A stretch of DNA of 12,907 nt from Thermaceae bacterium (lineage in GTDB: Bacteria; Deinococcota; Deinococci; Deinococcales; Marinithermaceae), in NCBI GenBank assembly GCA_015490435.1, contig WFXV01000150.1, positions 1-12,907 on the forward strand, read 5' to 3'. This document shows positions 5,790 through 12,808 of this stretch, piece after piece. How positions within the stretch are numbered: the first letter of the stretch is position 1; the number at the start of each line of letters is the position of its first letter. The notes below the pieces were generated by a model that saw only the letters and a list, made by a program, of their open reading frames with translations, made no database searches and was not told the DNA's origin. The position numbers were made by a program, and so were the translations under genes.

Positions 5790-8105
5790 ATGCGCATCAA
5801 GAAGATCGGCGTCGTCGGCGCGGGCACGATGGGGGCAGGGATCGCCGCCCTCGCCGCCAGCGCTGGAATCCCGGTGGTCCTCCTCGACATCCCCGCCGAG
5901 GGGGAGGACCGAATCGCGATCGTGAAAAAGGGCCTGGAGCGCGCCTTGAAGGCGCGCCCGGCAGCGTTCATGGACCCCGATCGGGCACGCCTCATCGAGA
6001 TCGGGAACACCGAGGACGACTTAGAAAAGCTCAAGGACGTGGACTGGGTCGTCGAGGCGATCATCGAAAAGCCCGGTCCCAAGCAGGAGCTCTTCGCCCG
6101 GCTGGAAAAGATCCTGAAGCCGGGCGCGATCGTTTCCTCGAACACCTCGGGCATCCCCATGAAGGTGCTCACCGAGGGGCGGAGCGAGGACTTTAAAAAG
6201 CGTTTCCTCGGCACCCACTTCTTCAACCCGCCCCGCTACCTGCACCTTCTTGAGATCATCCCGGGCGAGCTGACGGATCCCGAGGTGGTGCGGGCGATGG
6301 AATCCTTCGCCGACCGCGTCCTCGGCAAGGGCGTGGTCCGGGCCAAGGACGTCCCCGGCTTCATCGCGAACCGCCTTGGCGTCTACGGCATGGTCCAGGC
6401 GGTGCGGCTGATGGAGGAGTTCGGGCTTTCCATCGAGGAGGTGGACACCCTCCTTGGCCCCCTCACCGGCCGGCCGAAGAGCGCGATCTTCCGCACCGCC
6501 GACCTCACCGGACTCGACGTGCTCCTCTTCGTCGCCGGCGAACTGGCCGAGGCCACCGGTGAGGACTTCGCCCTGCCCGAGTGGGTGAAAAAGCTCGTCG
6601 AGATGGGTCGGCTCGGCGAGAAGACGAAGGCGGGTTTTTACAAGAAAGAGGGCAAGGAGATCTACGCCATCGATCCAAAGACCCTCGAGTACCGCCCGCG
6701 GGAGAAGCCCAAGATTCCGGGGTTCTCCGAGATCAAGGACCTTCCGCTCGCCGAGCGGCTAAAGAAGGTGCTCGAGCTCCCCGAGCCCTACGGCCCCTTC
6801 ATGCGGAAGTTCTTCGCCCTCACCAGCCACTACGCCCTGGAAAAGACCCCCGAGATCGCCTACGACCTGGTGAGCGTCGACCGGGCGATGCGCTGGGGCT
6901 TTGGCTTCGAGATGGGGCCCTTCGAGCAGATGGACGCGGTGGGGCTCGAGCGCGTGAAGGCGCTTTTCGCGGAGTTCGGGCTTGGCACCCCGGAGCTTTT
7001 CGAAAAGGCCGACGGGAGCTTTTACAAGAAAGAGGGCGGCAAGAAGCTCTTCCTCACCTTCGAGGGCGGCTACGCCCCGGTGCCGCCGGTACCCGGCCAG
7101 ATCGTCCTCGCCGAGCTCCACGAAGAGGGCCGCGTGGTCAAGGAGAACAAGGAAGCAGCCCTTTTGGACCTCGGCGACGGCGTCCTTTTGCTTGAGTTCC
7201 GCGGCAAAATGAACGCGATCGGCGAGGGCGTCCTCTCGCTCACCGACTGGGCCCTCAAATACATCGAGAAGGAGGGCCTCGTGGGCCTGGTCGTGGGCAA
7301 CGACGACCCCCGCACCTTCTCCGCCGGCGCCAACCTGGGGCTCATCGCCATGCTCATCCAGGAGGGCGACTGGGACGAGCTCGACCTCGCCGTGCGCACT
7401 TTCCAGCGGGCCACGATGGGGCTCCGCTACGCCCCCTTCCCGGTGGTGGTGGCGCCCGCCGGGCTCACGCTGGGCGGCGGCGCCGAGTACACCCTGCACG
7501 CCGACCAGGTGGTGGCCCACACCGAGCTCTACATGGGGCTCGTCGAGGTGGGCGTGGGGCTCATCCCCGCCGGTGGCGGCACCAAGGAGCTCCTCTTCCG
7601 CTTTTCTGAGGAGCTCGCTCCCTACGACGAGGCCGATCCGTTCGCCGCTGTGCGCCGGGCGTTTGAAACCATCGCCATGGCCAAGACCTCGACCAGCGCG
7701 CTGGAGGCGAAAAAGCTCGGCTACTTGCGCCCGAACGACGAGATCGTCATGAACCGCGACCGGCTGATCGGCCGGGCGAAGGCGGCGGTCCTCCACCTCG
7801 CCGAGAACTACGTGCCCCCGGTGCGAGGCTTTCGCCGCGTTCGGGTGCTCGGCAAGGAGGCCTACGGCAACCTCAAGTACGCGATCTGGCAGTTCAGGGA
7901 GGCGGGGCAGATCACCGACCACGAGGTCAAGATCGCGCGGGAACTCGCCTACGTCCTCTCGGGCGGCGACGGGCCGCCGCGCGAGGTGAGCGAGGACGAG
8001 ATCCTGGACCTCGAACGCGAGGCCTTCCTGAAGCTCGCCGGAACCAAGAAGACCCTCGAGCGGGTGCTTGCCGTCCTTAAGACCGGCAAGCCGATTCGGA
8101 ACTAG
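5790..8105 (+). CDS. fadN: FadN-type bifunctional 3-hydroxyacyl-CoA dehydrogenase / enoyl-CoA hydratase
   Basis: This 771-residue enzyme carries two beta-oxidation steps. The N-terminal NAD-binding domain has GVVGAGTMGAGIA near 7-19, then THFFNP with catalytic His143 and Asn146, and Glu155 in LLEIIPG completing the His-Glu pair. Two dehydrogenase C-terminal domains follow (about 185-290 and 320-420). Each ends in an FYKKEG motif, at 283-288 and 411-416. The C-terminal crotonase domain has the oxyanion motif SAGANL at 511-516 and the catalytic pair Glu566 (GGGAEY) and Glu586 (GLVEVG), 20 residues apart as in classical hydratases. The dehydrogenase-first order matches Bacillus FadN (YusL) and is the reverse of E. 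coli FadB. The start is set by AAGGAGGT at 5778. Nine bases separate it from fadA. It forms one unit with fadA and fadE, probably repressed through operator B. Confidence 0.95.
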   Translation: MRIKKIGVVGAGTMGAGIAALAASAGIPVVLLDIPAEGEDRIAIVKKGLERALKARPAAFMDPDRARLIEIGNTEDDLEKLKDVDWVVEAIIEKPGPKQELFARLEKILKPGAIVSSNTSGIPMKVLTEGRSEDFKKRFLGTHFFNPPRYLHLLEIIPGELTDPEVVRAMESFADRVLGKGVVRAKDVPGFIANRLGVYGMVQAVRLMEEFGLSIEEVDTLLGPLTGRPKSAIFRTADLTGLDVLLFVAGELAEATGEDFALPEWVKKLVEMGRLGEKTKAGFYKKEGKEIYAIDPKTLEYRPREKPKIPGFSEIKDLPLAERLKKVLELPEPYGPFMRKFFALTSHYALEKTPEIAYDLVSVDRAMRWGFGFEMGPFEQMDAVGLERVKALFAEFGLGTPELFEKADGSFYKKEGGKKLFLTFEGGYAPVPPVPGQIVLAELHEEGRVVKENKEAALLDLGDGVLLLEFRGKMNAIGEGVLSLTDWALKYIEKEGLVGLVVGNDDPRTFSAGANLGLIAMLIQEGDWDELDLAVRTFQRATMGLRYAPFPVVVAPAGLTLGGGAEYTLHADQVVAHTELYMGLVEVGVGLIPAGGGTKELLFRFSEELAPYDEADPFAAVRRAFETIAMAKTSTSALEAKKLGYLRPNDEIVMNRDRLIGRAKAAVLHLAENYVPPVRGFRRVRVLGKEAYGNLKYAIWQFREAGQITDHEVKIARELAYVLSGGDGPPREVSEDEILDLEREAFLKLAGTKKTLERVLAVLKTGKPIRN

Positions 8106-8114
8106 GAGGCAGGT

Positions 8115-9323
8115 ATGCGCGAAGCCGTCATCGTAAGCGCGGTTCGGAGCCCCGTAGCCCGGGGCAAGAAGAACGGGGCGCTCGCCACCGTCCACCCAGT
8201 GGACCTCTCCGCCGAGGTGATGCGGGCGGCGCTCGGCCGGGTGGAGCTCGACCCCAAGGAGCTGGACGACGTGCTTTGGGGCTGCGCCATGCCCGAGGCC
8301 TCCCAGGGGCTCAACATCGCCCGGCTCGCCCTGCTTCGGGCGGGATTTCCGGTGGAGGTCCCGGGGGCCACGATCAACCGCTTTTGCTCCTCCGGCCTTC
8401 AGACCATCGCCATGGCCGCCCAGTCGGTGATGACCGGGATGGCCGACGCGGTGCTCGCCGGCGGGGTGGAGATGATGAGCCAGGTGCCGATGAGCGGCTA
8501 CCACTACCGGCTCCACCCCGAACTCACCCCGGACACCTGGAGCCCGGACACCTACTCCGCTTACATCGGCATGGGCTACACCGCCGAGCGGGTCGCCGAG
8601 CGCTTTGGCATCTCCCGCGAGGATCAGGACAGGTGGGCGCTCCGTAGCCACCAGCGCGCCGCCAAGGCCTGGGAGGAGGGTAAGTTCGAGCCCGAGATCG
8701 TCAAGATCCCGGTGGAGAAGGTCCGCTACAAGGGCACCAAGAAGCAGGTAGAAAAGGTGCTCTTCGAGAAGGACGAGACCGTCCGCCCCGACACCAGCCT
8801 GGAAAAGCTCGCGGCCTTGAAGCCCGCCTTCAAGCAAGGCGGCACCGTCACCGCCGGCAATGCCTCGCCCTACTCCGACGGCTCCGCCGCCGTTCTTGTG
8901 ATGAGCCGGGAAAAGGCTGAGGCCTTGGGCCTTCCCATCCTCGCCAAGTTCCTCACCTTCCAGGTGGCCGGGGTCGAGCCCGACATCATGGGCATCGGCC
9001 CCATGTACGCCGTGCCCAAGGCCTTCGAAAAGGCCGGGGTGACGATGAAGGACCTCGACCTGATCGAGTTCAATGAGGCCTTCGCCGCCCAGGTTCTGGC
9101 GGTGATGCGGGAACTCGGTATGCCCGAGGAGATCACCAACGTCAACGGCGGCGCCATCGCCCTCGGTCACCCCTTGGGCGCGACCGGCGCCAAGCTCACC
9201 ACCCAGCTCGTCCACGAGCTCGGGCGCCGGGGTGGGGGGCTTGGGCTCGTCACCATGTGCATCGGCGGCGGCATGGGGGCCGCCGGGCTCTTTGAGGTCT
9301 ACCCCGAAGGAGGGAAGAAATGA
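8115..9323 (+). CDS. fadA: Acetyl-CoA acyltransferase (3-ketoacyl-CoA thiolase)
   Basis: This 402-residue thiolase cleaves 3-ketoacyl-CoA with CoA to release acetyl-CoA and an acyl-CoA two carbons shorter, the last step of the cycle. The full catalytic set is present: the acyl-accepting Cys91 in NRFCSSGLQ, His352 in GHPLGATG, and Cys382 in CIGGGMG. EFNEAFAAQ and NVNGGAIALGHP mark the C-terminal domain, and length is normal for the family. TAGGAGG, which contains the fadN stop, precedes the ATG by five bases. The 3' end encodes PEGGKK and doubles as the ribosome site of fadE, and the stop overlaps the fadE ATG as ATGA, so translation is coupled. Context in the fadN-fadA-fadE order supports a degradative thiolase rather than the biosynthetic acetoacetyl-CoA type. 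Confidence 0.95.
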   Translation: MREAVIVSAVRSPVARGKKNGALATVHPVDLSAEVMRAALGRVELDPKELDDVLWGCAMPEASQGLNIARLALLRAGFPVEVPGATINRFCSSGLQTIAMAAQSVMTGMADAVLAGGVEMMSQVPMSGYHYRLHPELTPDTWSPDTYSAYIGMGYTAERVAERFGISREDQDRWALRSHQRAAKAWEEGKFEPEIVKIPVEKVRYKGTKKQVEKVLFEKDETVRPDTSLEKLAALKPAFKQGGTVTAGNASPYSDGSAAVLVMSREKAEALGLPILAKFLTFQVAGVEPDIMGIGPMYAVPKAFEKAGVTMKDLDLIEFNEAFAAQVLAVMRELGMPEEITNVNGGAIALGHPLGATGAKLTTQLVHELGRRGGGLGLVTMCIGGGMGAAGLFEVYPEGGKK

Positions 9324-11065
9324 GCGAAAAACCCCTTTGGAAGAAGGGTGGGGGCTTTCTTTTGGAACGCGCCCCCGAGGTCTACTCGCCCGAGGACTTC
9401 GACGAGACCGTCCGGATGATCGCCGAGACCACCCGGACCTTCGTCGAGCGCGAGGTGCTCCCGGTGCTCCCCGAGATGGAGGAGTCCAAGGAGCGGATGC
9501 TCGAGGAGAACCCGAAGCTGATGAAGAAGGCAGGGGAGCTCGGCCTGCTCGCGCCCGACATCCCGGAGGAATACGGCGGGCTCGAGCTTCCCAAGGTGGT
9601 CTCCTCGGTGATCGCTGAGAACCTCTCCGAGGCCGGGGGCTTCGCCGTCACCGTGGGCGCCCACACCGGCATCGGCACCCTGCCCATCGTCTACTTCGGG
9701 ACCGAGGAGCAAAAGAAAAAGTACCTGCCTCTCCTCGCCTCCGGCGAGTGGGTGAGCGCCTACGCCCTCACCGAACCCGGGGCCGGCTCCGACGCGCTCG
9801 GCATCAAGACCACCGCCACCCCCACCGAGGACGGCAAGTACTACGTGCTAAACGGCACCAAGCAGTTCATCTCGAACGCCGGATTCGCGCATCTCTTCAT
9901 CGTCTTTGCCAAGGTGAACGGCGAGGACTTCACAGCCTTTTTGGTCGAGCGCGACACGCCGGGGCTTTCCTTCGGTCCCGAAGAGCACAAGATGGGCATC
10001 AAGTCTTCCTCGACCCGCCAGGTCATCCTGGAGGACGTCAAGGTGCCCGCTGAGAACGTGGTGGGGGAGATCGGCAAGGGGCACAAGATCGCCTTTTTGG
10101 TGCTCGACGTCGGCCGTTACAAGCTCGGCGCCGGCGCCGTGGGCGGGGCTAAGGTGGCGCTTCGCGACTCGGCCAAGTACGCCAAACAAAGGGTGCAGTT
10201 CGGCCTGCCCATCGCCAAGTTCGGCGCCATCCAGGAAAAGCTCGCCCGCATGGCGATCTACACCTACGTCGGTGAGAGCGCGACCTACCGCACCGTGGGC
10301 CTGATCGACGAGGAGATCGAGCGCCTAGGCAAGGAAAACGCCGTCAAGGCGATTGAGGAGTACGCGGTCGAGGCCAGCATCATCAAGGTGCTGGGCTCCG
10401 AGGTGCTCGACTACGCGGTCGACGAGGCGGTCCAGATCCACGGCGGCTACGGCTACATCGCCGAGTACCCGGTGGAGCGGGCCTACCGCGACAGCCGCAT
10501 CAACCGCATCTTCGAGGGCACGAACGAGATCAACCGCCTCCTCATCCCGGGGATGATGCTCCGCCGGGCGCTGAAAGGGGAGCTGCCGCTGTATGAAGCG
10601 GCGATGAAGCTCCAGGAAGAGCTCCTCGAGCCCGCCCTCTCCGAGCCGCCCGAGGACGACTTCGAGCGCCTTTACGGCTACGTCGAGGGCCTCAAGAAGC
10701 TCGCCCTCATGACCGCCGGGCTCGCCGCCCAGAAGTTCGGCGAGAAGATCGTGAAGGAAGAGGAGGTGCTCCTCCGCGTCGCCGACATCGCGATCGCTGC
10801 CTACGCCGCTGAGAGCGCCCTTCTCCGGGCGAAAAAGCGCGGCGACGAGCTCTCCCTCCTCGCGACCGAGTACTACCTAACCGAACAGATGGACAAGGCC
10901 AGCACCGAGGCCCAGGCGCTCCTGCCCTACCTCGAAGAGGGCTCCGACCTGCGCATGCTGATGAGCGCCGCTCGCCGGCTCACCAAGCACGACCCCGTGG
11001 ACCGCATCGGCATCCAGAAGAAGGTTGCCGCCGCGGTCCTCGAGGCCGAGGGGTATCCCTTTTAG
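9320..11065 (+). CDS. fadE: Long-chain acyl-CoA dehydrogenase, FadE (YusJ/VLCAD type)
   Basis: This 581-residue FAD enzyme performs the first oxidation of acyl-CoA to trans-2-enoyl-CoA and would pass electrons to electron-transfer flavoprotein, which is not encoded here. Motifs include YALTEPGAGSDA near 150-161 (flavin and substrate binding), NGTKQFISNAG near 180, RVQFGLPIAKFGAIQ near 293-307, QIHGGYGYIAEYPVERAYRD near 372-391, and RIFEGTNEIN at 396-405 with the catalytic base at Glu399. The ordinary acyl-CoA dehydrogenase core ends near 415. The remaining ~165 residues are a helical C-terminal domain like that of very-long-chain enzymes and Bacillus FadE, often linked to dimer formation or membrane association. 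AAGGAGGG at 9307-9314 lies five bases before the ATG, which overlaps the fadA stop. A terminator follows 20 bases after the stop, so this is the last gene of the operon. Confidence 0.95.
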   Translation: MSEKPLWKKGGGFLLERAPEVYSPEDFDETVRMIAETTRTFVEREVLPVLPEMEESKERMLEENPKLMKKAGELGLLAPDIPEEYGGLELPKVVSSVIAENLSEAGGFAVTVGAHTGIGTLPIVYFGTEEQKKKYLPLLASGEWVSAYALTEPGAGSDALGIKTTATPTEDGKYYVLNGTKQFISNAGFAHLFIVFAKVNGEDFTAFLVERDTPGLSFGPEEHKMGIKSSSTRQVILEDVKVPAENVVGEIGKGHKIAFLVLDVGRYKLGAGAVGGAKVALRDSAKYAKQRVQFGLPIAKFGAIQEKLARMAIYTYVGESATYRTVGLIDEEIERLGKENAVKAIEEYAVEASIIKVLGSEVLDYAVDEAVQIHGGYGYIAEYPVERAYRDSRINRIFEGTNEINRLLIPGMMLRRALKGELPLYEAAMKLQEELLEPALSEPPEDDFERLYGYVEGLKKLALMTAGLAAQKFGEKIVKEEEVLLRVADIAIAAYAAESALLRAKKRGDELSLLATEYYLTEQMDKASTEAQALLPYLEEGSDLRMLMSAARRLTKHDPVDRIGIQKKVAAAVLEAEGYPF

Positions 11066-11084
11066 GGGTTGCCTTTGCTGAACG

Positions 11085-11110
11085 AGGCCCCGGCGTTCGC
11101 CGGGGCCTTT
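11085..11110 (+). terminator. Rho-independent terminator of the fadNAE operon
   Basis: AGGCCCCGGC (11085-11094) and GCCGGGGCCT (11099-11108) form a perfect 10-base stem around the loop GTTC, followed by TTCGCTTT. The stem is very strong. The T tract is short and broken, which is common in high-GC thermophiles. It lies between fadE and the toxin-antitoxin promoter. Confidence 0.8.
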
Positions 11111-11119
11111 CGCTTTGCC

Positions 11120-11149
11120 TTGTGCGCAAAGCAGAGCTTGCTTGATAAT
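11120..11149 (+). promoter_or_regulatory. Promoter of the antitoxin-toxin pair, probably giving a leaderless mRNA
   Basis: A -35 TTGTGC (11120-11125) and a -10 GATAAT (11144-11149) are 18 bases apart. The ATG at 11156 lies seven bases after the -10, where transcription would start, and no Shine-Dalgarno precedes it. Leaderless messages with this geometry are common in Thermus and Deinococcus. The imperfect repeat GCAAAGC / GCTTGC between the hexamers could be an autoregulatory site, but it is weak. Confidence 0.55.
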
Positions 11150-11155
11150 AAACAC

Positions 11156-11425
11156 ATGCCCACCACCACCGTGAGCAGCCGCTACCAAATCACCCTTCCC
11201 ACCGAGGTGCGCAAAGCACTCGGGATCAAGCCGGGAGACCGCCTCGAGGTAGAGGTGGAAGGGGGAAAGATCGTTCTTCGCCTGGCGCGGCCGCCGGTAA
11301 GGGAGCTTTTGAAAAAGCTCATCGCCGAGGATCCAGAGGCGGTGAAGAAGCTTGGGGAAGCTACCAGCCACGACGCGGTCGCGTATGTGCGGAAGTTGAG
11401 GGGTAGGGACGAGGATGACCTTTGA
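11156..11425 (+). CDS. AbrB/MazE-family antitoxin
   Basis: This 89-residue protein has an N-terminal SpoVT/AbrB swapped-hairpin DNA-binding domain (about 3-48): TTVSSRYQITLPTEVRKALG, then IKPGDRLEVEVEGGKIVLR. The C-terminal half (RELLKKLIAEDPEAV through a DEDDL acidic tail) is the part expected to bind and block the toxin. The ATG at 11156 is chosen because the signature starts right after it and a promoter -10 lies seven bases upstream; an in-frame TTG at 11069 would start before the fadE terminator. Its last 11 bases overlap the PIN gene, the usual layout of an antitoxin-toxin pair. As with other such antitoxins it probably represses its own promoter. It could also be called VapB-like, since AbrB-type antitoxins pair with PIN (VapC) toxins. 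Confidence 0.88.
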   Translation: MPTTTVSSRYQITLPTEVRKALGIKPGDRLEVEVEGGKIVLRLARPPVRELLKKLIAEDPEAVKKLGEATSHDAVAYVRKLRGRDEDDL

Positions 11426-11885
11426 GGTGATTTTTCTGGACACCAACGTGGTCATTTCGGTTCTAGACCCCAAGGATCTTCACCACCAGGCGGCGGTGGC
11501 CTTCTTAGAAGCGCATGCCTCCGACCCGCTGGTTTTGCCGGCCGCGGTCTACGCCGAGGTCCTGGCGGTGCCGCAGGCGAAGCTAGTGAAAAAGTTTTTG
11601 GACGCCTACCGGCTGCGACCGGTCTTTGCCGGTATGGAGAGCCCCGAGGTTTGGGAACTCGTAGCCGAGCGGTTCGCGCGGTACGCGGAGAACCGTAGGA
11701 AATCCCATAAAGAAGGTCCCCGTAGAATACTTGCCGATTTTCTGATTGGAGCCCAGGTGCTTTCAGCACCTAGCCAGGGATACACTCCGGCGCTAGCCTC
11801 GCTAGACACTGGTTTTTTCCGAAGATATTTCCCTGAACTTAAGGTCTACGATCTGCATTCTCTACGCAGTTCAGGTCGGAAATAG
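11415..11885 (+). CDS. PIN-domain ribonuclease toxin (VapC-like)
   Basis: This 156-residue PIN protein is expected to be a Mg-dependent endoribonuclease toxin cutting a tRNA, rRNA or mRNA when its antitoxin is lost. The four acidic active-site positions can be read: Asp9 in FLDTNVVI, Glu48 in VYAEVLA, Asp108 in ADFLIGAQ, and Asp131 in SLDTGFF, so it appears intact. The ATG at 11415 overlaps the antitoxin stop by 11 bases; an in-frame GTG at 11427, just past that stop, is an alternative start. The 5' half has the local high GC, while from about 11690 the base composition falls: 29 of 60 bases in 11701-11760 are G or C, against 47 of 60 in a fadA row (9181-9240). This continues into the next gene and suggests the pair belongs to acquired DNA. 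The target RNA cannot be read from sequence. Confidence 0.88.
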   Translation: MTFEVIFLDTNVVISVLDPKDLHHQAAVAFLEAHASDPLVLPAAVYAEVLAVPQAKLVKKFLDAYRLRPVFAGMESPEVWELVAERFARYAENRRKSHKEGPRRILADFLIGAQVLSAPSQGYTPALASLDTGFFRRYFPELKVYDLHSLRSSGRK

Positions 11886-11890
11886 TGCGT

Positions 11891-11897
11891 AGGAGGT
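11891..11897 (+). promoter_or_regulatory. Strong Shine-Dalgarno serving a short out-of-frame GTG ORF
   Basis: AGGAGGT lies seven bases before GTG 11905, which opens a 25-codon frame ending with TGA at 11980-11982. That frame is out of register with the restriction gene, whose ATG at 11921 has its own weaker GAGGTG (11911-11916). The stretch may be a leader, or a sign that the 5' end of the restriction gene has been altered. Confidence 0.4.
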
Positions 11898-11920
11898 AAG
11901 AATAGTGGTAGAGGTGGTTT

Positions 11921-12805
11921 ATGGGGCTCTTGCTGGACCTACTCGAACCCTTACCTGCAAGGATTGGCGACCAAAGTGCTGATTTGCTCCTTGATATAGA
12001 AAACCTTTTCAAAGTTTATGTGATCCACTACAAAGCCACTGCTCCGGTGAAACAGACCGAACGTCACCTAGCAAAAACCGGGGCTTCTGCCTTGGTTCTT
12101 TTCACCAAGGACAATCAGAACTTCGAACTTTTGTTCGTGGCAGGGGCCGAAGCCGAGATGGCTAAAGCGGATCGGGCCTGGGTCGAGCGTTTCCTGAACC
12201 AGCTTCTTGAGCATAAGGCAACGAAGGATGTCCTTGCGATTGAGGAGTGGGTCCGAAGCGTCCTAAAGGAGCAAGCAGTCCAGGAAAGCTGGCGTTCAAA
12301 GCGCCCCTACACCAACCAAGGGCTTTTCAGTGAGCACTATCTGGAAACTCGTCTCCGGGAGACGTCCGAATGGCAAGAGGATTTCGAGCCCCAGCGCAGG
12401 AAACTTCTTGAACTCTACGAGGAGAAAAAGGAACTCCTTAAAAATGCCAACGAAGCCCAAACTGAGGAAGAGTTTATCCAGCCCGTGCTTAGGCTTCTTG
12501 GTTTCTCTTACTGGGTCCAGCCAAAAACCAAGGGTACTGGCGGAGCTGAGTTCCCCGACTATGTGCTTTACCCGAACGAGGGAGCGAAAAGGCAGGCAGT
12601 CACGCAAAAGAACGATGAGAGCAAGCTTTACGCGCCTGCCCTTGCCATCGCAGAGGCGAAGTACTGGGAGCGCGACCTTGATGTGAGGCGTAGGGCCGAT
12701 CCCTGTGACCTTGCGGCGAGTGCGGTAAGCCCAGCCTTCCAGATCGCCCGCTATCTTGTAGTGCTTCGCTCCAAGCGGCACCGCTTGCGAGGTAAGAGGG
12801 GGTAG
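11921..12805 (+). pseudogene. Type IIG-like (Eco57I-type) restriction-modification protein, 5' part interrupted by an insertion sequence
   Basis: The 294-codon frame resembles the start of the large fused restriction-methylase proteins of the Eco57I/Type IIG class, usually about 1,000 residues. Residues about 131-280 carry the recognisable part: NQGLFSEHYLETRL, then a charged helix leading to NANEAQTEEEFIQPVLRLLG, and a PD-(D/E)xK nuclease core with Asp in FPDYVLY and Glu-Lys in AIAEAKYW. It continues to VSPAFQIARYL, where homologs would go on toward the methylase. Here the frame instead enters IS DNA near 12757, adds about 15 foreign residues (VVLRSKRHRLRGKRG) and stops at 12805. No methylase motif is in the window. 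Residues 1-130 are an extension I cannot assign. Composition is markedly lower in GC (26 of 60 bases in 12001-12060). The nuclease-methylase identity is from memory of the family. Confidence 0.7.
12772..12787 (+). repeat. Inverted repeat in the IS leader
   Basis: CAAGCGG and CCGCTTG are perfect 7-base arms separated by CA. As RNA this would fold as a 6-base stem with a GCAC loop, possibly extended by CTC/GAG across a bulge. It lies just upstream of the transposase ribosome site. It may limit transposase expression from outside transcription, as hairpins in several IS families do; there is no T tract. Confidence 0.5.
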
Positions 12806-12808
12806 TGT

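Noticed and set aside
6759..9215. Very long antisense open frame (818 codons) opposite fadN and fadA
   Set aside because: Rich in G, H, L, A and E in a pattern typical of the complement of GC-rich coding DNA; it crosses two genuine genes with full catalytic motifs and has no recognisable domain.
11069..11155. Longer antitoxin starting at TTG 11069
   Set aside because: It would begin before the fadE terminator and the predicted promoter, and the added residues do not resemble an AbrB N-terminus.
11452..11809. Minus-strand frames opposite the PIN toxin
   Set aside because: Proline- and arginine-rich shadows without start signals, opposite an intact four-acid PIN active site.
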